Source: an uncultured Clostridia bacterium (GTDB taxonomy: Bacteria > Bacillota > Clostridia > Oscillospirales > CAG-272). From it: a stretch of 9,530 nt of DNA. Positions within the stretch are counted from its first letter, which is position 1, and each line of letters opens with the position of its first letter. The position numbers and the translations under genes were made by a program. The notes beneath the pieces were generated by a model. That model made no database searches. It saw only the letters and a list, made by a program, of their open reading frames with translations, and was not told the DNA's origin. Shown piece after piece: positions 6,033 through 9,530 of the stretch. The stretch spans positions 1 to 9,530 of the forward strand of contig CAJONA010000058.1 in NCBI GenBank assembly GCA_905235755.1. The letters are read 5' to 3'.

Positions 6033-7880
6033 TTAATCTATTCCATATATATATTTGATATTTAAAATATCATAATCGGTTGGTGTATATATAATACTTC
6101 TGTTTCTATTGTGGTTCATCAAGGATTGGTTGGCGACGGTTGTTGGGTCATCATCTAATCCAAGTAAGTGTCCTATTTCATGGGTTATTGTACTCTTTCT
6201 TGAATTACTGTCGCTACTACACGTGCTTGTGTTAATTTTAATAACGGCACTAGTTAATCTCTCATTAGAATTATTATATGATGCCAACCCAAACCAAGTT
6301 TCATTATACGATTTAACTTCACAAGTATATGGTGAAGATCCGCTTGAAGTTACCGTTATGTTAGTACCAACAGAATTATTCCAAGCAGTTGCAGACGCTT
6401 GAATTAAAGGGTTCCATGTTGTTCCTTGCGAAAGTGAGTTCGTACATTTAATTGAAAAGGTTTTTGTTGGAACATGACATACCAACAATATATCTGTATA
6501 ATCATGATCAGCAAAACGCCATTCATCTCTGGTTTCGTTGTCATTATTTACATACTTTTCTTGATTAACATTTGATCCATTACTTCCATTTGTAAAAAGG
6601 CCGTAATTAACAGAAACACAATAATCATAGGGTGTGTTTTCTCGTGATTTTGGCTTAATTGTAAATGTTCCGCGCATAGTTTTGGATATCTCCCACATTT
6701 GTGTTTCAAGCGCATTATATGTGTATTGAACAATATTTGAGCCATTTGTATTTTCACATCCATTTTTTACACTCAATGCTTTTCCGCTTTTGGCAGATAA
6801 AATTTTATAATATCCGTTATGCAAGTATGTCAATATCCATTTTTGATGGCTGCCATTATAACAATCGTAAATTTGCATGATCGCACCATCGGTCATATAG
6901 TTAGGGGACTCATTGTTGTCAATTTGAAGATATTTTAACATCCATTTGCTATTATTAATAAAGTACGTTCCGTTCTCGACAGGTAAATCATCCAACGTAT
7001 AGTGAAGCCAACACAATGGGTACATATCGTCTTCCATAGAACAAATTCCTACAGATGAATTCGTGCCGCCCATATATTCAAGCGCTATACCGTAATTTGT
7101 TTTTCCGGCATACCAATCATGAACCGCTTCCGTAATGTCTATAAATTCATCTCTCGGATTTGAGTATGTGATACCTGTGCCCGCATTTAAATTCGCTGTC
7201 GCTATCGCGCTTGATGCAAGTGTACCAAATCCGTATTGAACAGTATTCCACGTTAGCATTGAATCATTCCAATATGATTCTACCTCATACACGCCGACAG
7301 TAACATAGCCCGTCGTTACACTCGAAACATACCAGTAACAAATATCAAGATCACAGCTTGTTATCGTTGCGTTCGCCGGAAGTGTAGGAAGATCAAATTT
7401 AATATACGTCCTCATCGTCGATGTGCCAACGTATAACCACGACGACGAACTGTAATTTGAAGAAGGAGAATAACTGCTCACATACGTATCTTCCGACGCA
7501 TCAACAAAATATAAACTTGGATCGCGGTTTCCTCTGACGTTGTCGTTTTCAAATTCCACCGTTTCCACCCATTTACCGTCCGCGCCTTGTTCATGTATTT
7601 TATACGGATACACAACGGCTTTAAACGTTCCGTCCGCCAAAGCGAAATGCTTTACGTTTTCCTCGCGCAAAGACACAACTTCAAACTCATCATAAATTTG
7701 ACTCTTTTCCGCTATCTCCCTGACATACTCTGGTGAATCGTCTGTCAAAGTGACATTGTATCTGTTTTGCGACTCTGCGTTTTTCGTTTTTCCTGTTGCT
7801 CCGACTCCGAACGGTATTGCACAAAACAGCATTACCGCCGCAAGAAAAATCAAAGCGATGTTCTTTTTGTACTTTTTCAC
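6033..7880 (-). CDS. Secreted multidomain metalloprotease (DNRLRE, ricin-type lectin, metzincin-like zincin)
   Basis: A 615-residue exported protein. Residues 1-29 are a Sec signal peptide (KKYKK, a hydrophobic core, then a probable cut after VGA). Residues about 30-120 are a pro- or linker region. Residues about 126-295 resemble the DNRLRE domain of extracellular proteins (DTYVSS, TYIKFDLPTLPANATI, YWNDSMLTWNT). Residues about 303-457 look like a ricin-type beta-trefoil carbohydrate-binding domain with QKW (346-348) and QMW (394-396). Residues about 460-615 are a zincin: H567-E-I-G-H571-L-L-G-L-D-D577, with a probable Met-turn at M588 (SLMNH). The third zinc ligand would be Asp577, as in snapalysin-type enzymes, not His. 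The start is GTG at 7878-7880 with AAAGGAGGTC upstream. It likely binds a glycan-rich substrate and cleaves protein outside the cell (inference). The lipoprotein gene follows 12 bases later. Confidence 0.88.
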   Translation of the reverse strand: MKKYKKNIALIFLAAVMLFCAIPFGVGATGKTKNAESQNRYNVTLTDDSPEYVREIAEKSQIYDEFEVVSLREENVKHFALADGTFKAVVYPYKIHEQGADGKWVETVEFENDNVRGNRDPSLYFVDASEDTYVSSYSPSSNYSSSSWLYVGTSTMRTYIKFDLPTLPANATITSCDLDICYWYVSSVTTGYVTVGVYEVESYWNDSMLTWNTVQYGFGTLASSAIATANLNAGTGITYSNPRDEFIDITEAVHDWYAGKTNYGIALEYMGGTNSSVGICSMEDDMYPLCWLHYTLDDLPVENGTYFINNSKWMLKYLQIDNNESPNYMTDGAIMQIYDCYNGSHQKWILTYLHNGYYKILSAKSGKALSVKNGCENTNGSNIVQYTYNALETQMWEISKTMRGTFTIKPKSRENTPYDYCVSVNYGLFTNGSNGSNVNQEKYVNNDNETRDEWRFADHDYTDILLVCHVPTKTFSIKCTNSLSQGTTWNPLIQASATAWNNSVGTNITVTSSGSSPYTCEVKSYNETWFGLASYNNSNERLTSAVIKINTSTCSSDSNSRKSTITHEIGHLLGLDDDPTTVANQSLMNHNRNRSIIYTPTDYDILNIKYIYGID

Positions 7881-7925
7881 AAAATATTGACCTCCTTTAA
7901 TTTATTTTTTTACTTTCCAATAAAC

Positions 7926-7954
7926 AGCATAGCATATTTTACATTTTTTGTCAA
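7926..7954 (-). promoter_or_regulatory. Promoter of the metalloprotease-lipoprotein operon
   Basis: TTGACA (7949-7954) and TATGCT (7926-7931) on the minus strand are 17 bases apart, with a predicted start near 7919 and a leader of about 38 bases. The -35 box lies between two copies of the 13-base direct repeat TTTTACATTTTTT (7937-7949 and 7960-7972), which may serve as an operator. Confidence 0.82.
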
Positions 7955-7972
7955 TAGTTTTTTACATTTTTT
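7937..7972. repeat. Two direct 13-base repeats around the -35 box
   Basis: TTTTACATTTTTT occurs at 7937-7949 and again, identically, at 7960-7972, a period of 23 bases (about two helical turns). One copy fills most of the spacer of the protease promoter and the other sits just upstream of the -35 box. This suits a binding site for a regulator, but the low complexity of the sequence makes chance possible. Confidence 0.45.
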
Positions 7973-7974
7973 CG

Positions 7975-8022
7975 ATTTATCGTCAAAAGCAAAATTGCCG
8001 TGCGCCGCAATGATCGATAAAT
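7975..8022. repeat. Nested inverted repeat between the divergent promoters
   Basis: ATTTATCG (7975-7982) pairs with CGATAAAT (8015-8022), and inside it ATTGC (7994-7998) pairs with GCAAT (8007-8011). The element lies in the intergenic stretch between the minus-strand protease promoter and the plus-strand PHP gene promoter, a good place for a shared operator. No T run follows the hairpin directly, so it is not a terminator. Confidence 0.4.
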
Positions 8023-8047
8023 TAAAATAAAAAACTTCAACTTGCGC

Positions 8048-8076
8048 TTGATATGGCAATGTCTGCGTGATATAAT
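8048..8076 (+). promoter_or_regulatory. Promoter of the PHP-domain gene
   Basis: TTGATA (8048-8053) and TATAAT (8071-8076) are 17 bases apart. The predicted start is near 8083, giving a leader of about 40 bases with AGGAG at 8111-8115, 8 bases before the ATG. Confidence 0.85.
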
Positions 8077-8123
8077 GTAACAGAACCGCAATCGGTAAAT
8101 CAAAAAATTCAGGAGACGACAAA

Positions 8124-9179
8124 ATGAAAAATTGGCTGTTGCCGGAAAACGGCACTTATTTTAAAGCAAATATGCATTGCCACAGCACTTTGTCCGACGG
8201 AATGTACACCGTCGAGCAGTTAAAAGAAGTATATAAGCGTTACGGATATTCCATCATCGCCTTTACAGACCACAACGTACTGATCGACCACTCGGATCTT
8301 AACGACGAGAGCTTTATGGCAATAACCGGATACGAGATGGACGTCAACGACGAAACAAACGGCAGAGCTTGGAACCACACTCCCTGCACGCATATCTGTT
8401 TTTACGCAAAGGACGCGCACAACACCGTAATGCCGTGCTATAATCCTATTTATATATCCGATAATCATGCGGATCTTCGTGCCGCGCAGAAATACTCCGG
8501 AACGCCCGACTACATAAGAAGTTACTCGAATGTCAACGATATAATCGAAAAAACGTGCAAAGAAGGCTTCCTCGCCTGCTACAATCACCCGACATGGTCT
8601 GAACAGGATCTGGACGATTATCGAAATATCAAGGGCGTTTTTGCGATGGAGATATACAATAACAGCTGCGTTGTCGCGGGATATCCCGAATTCAACGATC
8701 ACGCATACGATGATATGCTCCGCCGCGGAAACAAAATTTTCTGCATAGCGTCAGACGACAATCACGACAGATATCCCGAAGGGCATCCGCGTTGGGACAG
8801 CTGCGGCGGATTCATTATGATAAAAGCCGAAAAACTCGAATACGGCGCAATAATGGAGGCGCTTGAAAACGGTGATTTTTACGCGTCGACAGGTCCCGAG
8901 ATCCACGAGCTCTGGACAGAGGGCGAAGAAGTGCACGTAAAATGCTCTCCCGTCGAGAAGATATGCTACACTACATACGGCCGTCACACGGTCATAGCGA
9001 CCGGCGAACGCAAGGGTGAAAAGATCACCGAGGCGGTGCTGACGGTCAAAGGACTTTATGACAGATACGGGCGCATAACGCTCGACGACGGCACGGGGCA
9101 TTATGCTTGGTCACACGCGTATTTCGATTTCTGCAAAATGGAAAACGGCAGATACGATGATCAGCCGTTCAGAAAATAA
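8124..9179 (+). CDS. PHP-domain metal-dependent phosphoesterase
   Basis: A complete 351-residue cytoplasmic protein with no signal peptide. The PHP metal-binding motifs are intact and in order: H18-C-H20 with D25 (MHCHSTLSDG), D49-H50 (FTDHN), E71 (GYEMD), H90 (THICFYA), H155 (YNHP) and D211-D212-N-H214 (ASDDNH). PHP enzymes hydrolyse phosphate esters with a di- or tri-metal centre. Length and motif spacing fit the stand-alone PHP proteins, not DNA polymerase or histidinol phosphatase. Residues about 270-351 form a beta-rich C-terminal domain (CSPVEKICYTTYGRH, DDGTGHYAWSHAYF) of the kind often attached to such proteins. It has its own promoter, a ribosome binding site (AGGAG) and a terminator, so it is monocistronic. 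The substrate is unknown; the neighbours give no clear hint. Confidence 0.85.
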   Translation: MKNWLLPENGTYFKANMHCHSTLSDGMYTVEQLKEVYKRYGYSIIAFTDHNVLIDHSDLNDESFMAITGYEMDVNDETNGRAWNHTPCTHICFYAKDAHNTVMPCYNPIYISDNHADLRAAQKYSGTPDYIRSYSNVNDIIEKTCKEGFLACYNHPTWSEQDLDDYRNIKGVFAMEIYNNSCVVAGYPEFNDHAYDDMLRRGNKIFCIASDDNHDRYPEGHPRWDSCGGFIMIKAEKLEYGAIMEALENGDFYASTGPEIHELWTEGEEVHVKCSPVEKICYTTYGRHTVIATGERKGEKITEAVLTVKGLYDRYGRITLDDGTGHYAWSHAYFDFCKMENGRYDDQPFRK

Positions 9180-9190
9180 AGGAAAATTAT

Positions 9191-9247
9191 AAAAAGCCGC
9201 TGCCAATGTGCGCTAAATGGGGTTCGTTCATTGGCAGCGGCTTTTTT
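9191..9247. terminator. Bidirectional intrinsic terminator between convergent genes
   Basis: GCCGCTGCCAATG (9196-9208) pairs perfectly with CATTGGCAGCGGC (9229-9241) around a 20-base loop. AAAAA precedes the stem and TTTTTT follows it, so it works in both directions. It ends the PHP gene on the plus strand. On the minus strand it begins at the stop codon of the hydrolase gene. Confidence 0.93.
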
Positions 9248-9530
9248 ATTCAAACATCGTTTCGATAAGTTTTAACGCGGTGTAGCGGTGGAGCTGTTTT
9301 ATCGGGTGATTTAATTTATTTGCGAGCAGTTCCGTCGTGTCGACGCCGTGCGCACTCATTTTTTCCCAAGCCGAGTAGATGTCGCAGACTTTGACGTTGT
9401 GCGCCGCCGCGACATTCTTCGCCGCCTCGAAATACGCTTTCAGCAAGCCGCTTTTCTGTGTGGATGCGAGCTTTTGCGCTGTTTTGCGAAGGTTTTCGTC
9501 ATCAAGATGACAGCTGACCTTCGAGCACAT
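9246..9530 (-). CDS. SGNH/GDSL-type hydrolase, C-terminal end (5' part outside window)
   Basis: The C-terminal 94 residues of a longer protein cut by the window edge; the Met at the very edge is internal by chance. The segment KVCDIYSAWEKMSAHGVDTT followed by ELLANKLNHP and IKQLH resembles the end of SGNH hydrolases, where a block like LLAN..NHP....H follows a 'VCDCYAKW' type strand. The His of NHP or the later His may be the catalytic one. This family cleaves acetyl or acyl esters, often on polysaccharides or lipids. The catalytic Ser, Gly and Asn blocks are upstream and unseen, so the assignment rests on this tail only. It converges on the PHP gene and shares its terminator. Confidence 0.6.
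   Translation of the reverse strand: MCSKVSCHLDDENLRKTAQKLASTQKSGLLKAYFEAAKNVAAAHNVKVCDIYSAWEKMSAHGVDTTELLANKLNHPIKQLHRYTALKLIETMFE

Noticed and set aside
8220..9101. Minus-strand open frames of 160 and 116 residues
   Set aside because: Shadows of the PHP-domain gene, whose metal-binding motifs are complete in the other strand.
9528..9530. Met at the right edge as the start of a 94-residue protein
   Set aside because: The sequence matches only the C-terminal end of a hydrolase family and no upstream context is visible, so the gene most likely continues beyond the window.
1..9530. CRISPR arrays, tRNA or rRNA genes, insertion sequences, prophage or toxin-antitoxin genes
   Set aside because: No regularly spaced repeats, tRNA-like folds, transposase or integrase motifs, or paired small toxin-like genes were found on either strand.

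Overview
The window looks like chromosomal DNA of an anaerobic, gut-type Clostridia bacterium (Firmicutes, in the Ruminococcaceae/Oscillospiraceae sense). The basis is the gene set: glutamine synthetase followed by an ANTAR regulator, a stand-alone AICAR formyltransferase paired with a PurO-type IMP cyclohydrolase, formate-tetrahydrofolate ligase, and a DNRLRE/ricin-lectin secreted protease. Strong AGGAG-type ribosome binding sites, sigma-A-like promoters and a ZTP riboswitch fit the same picture. The lineage is an inference; no rRNA or marker phylogeny is available here.

Left part (1-1282). The 3' end of a glutamine synthetase gene is followed by a TTG-started ANTAR regulator whose receiver domain lacks the phosphoacceptor Asp. 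A strong intrinsic terminator ends this unit at 907-944. About 340 bases follow with no convincing gene but several inverted repeats.

Centre (1283-5287, minus strand). This is a compact one-carbon/purine operon, read from right to left: a TTGACA-17-TATAAT promoter, a ZTP (pfl-type) riboswitch aptamer, an overlapping intrinsic terminator as expression platform, then IMP cyclohydrolase (PurO type), AICAR formyltransferase, and formate-tetrahydrofolate ligase (fhs). The logic closes on itself. Z nucleotides build up when 10-formyl-THF is short. The riboswitch should sense ZTP and let transcription into genes that make 10-formyl-THF (Fhs), use it to formylate AICAR, and close the ring to IMP. Two short frames, one before the cyclohydrolase and one before fhs, look coding but lack a good start and overlap the next gene's ATG.

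Right-centre (5288-7954, minus strand). A two-gene secreted unit has its own promoter: a 615-residue exported metalloprotease (signal peptide, DNRLRE domain, ricin-type lectin domain, C-terminal zincin with HExxHxxGxxD) and, 12 bases downstream, a 190-residue lipoprotein of unknown function. The lipoprotein and the C-terminal half of the protease are clearly more AT-rich than the rest of the window.

Right end (7955-9530). A divergent, well-formed promoter drives a PHP-domain metal-dependent phosphoesterase. A bidirectional terminator separates it from a convergent gene whose visible part is the C-terminal end of an SGNH/GDSL-type hydrolase cut by the window edge. No tRNA, rRNA, insertion sequence or CRISPR array was seen.
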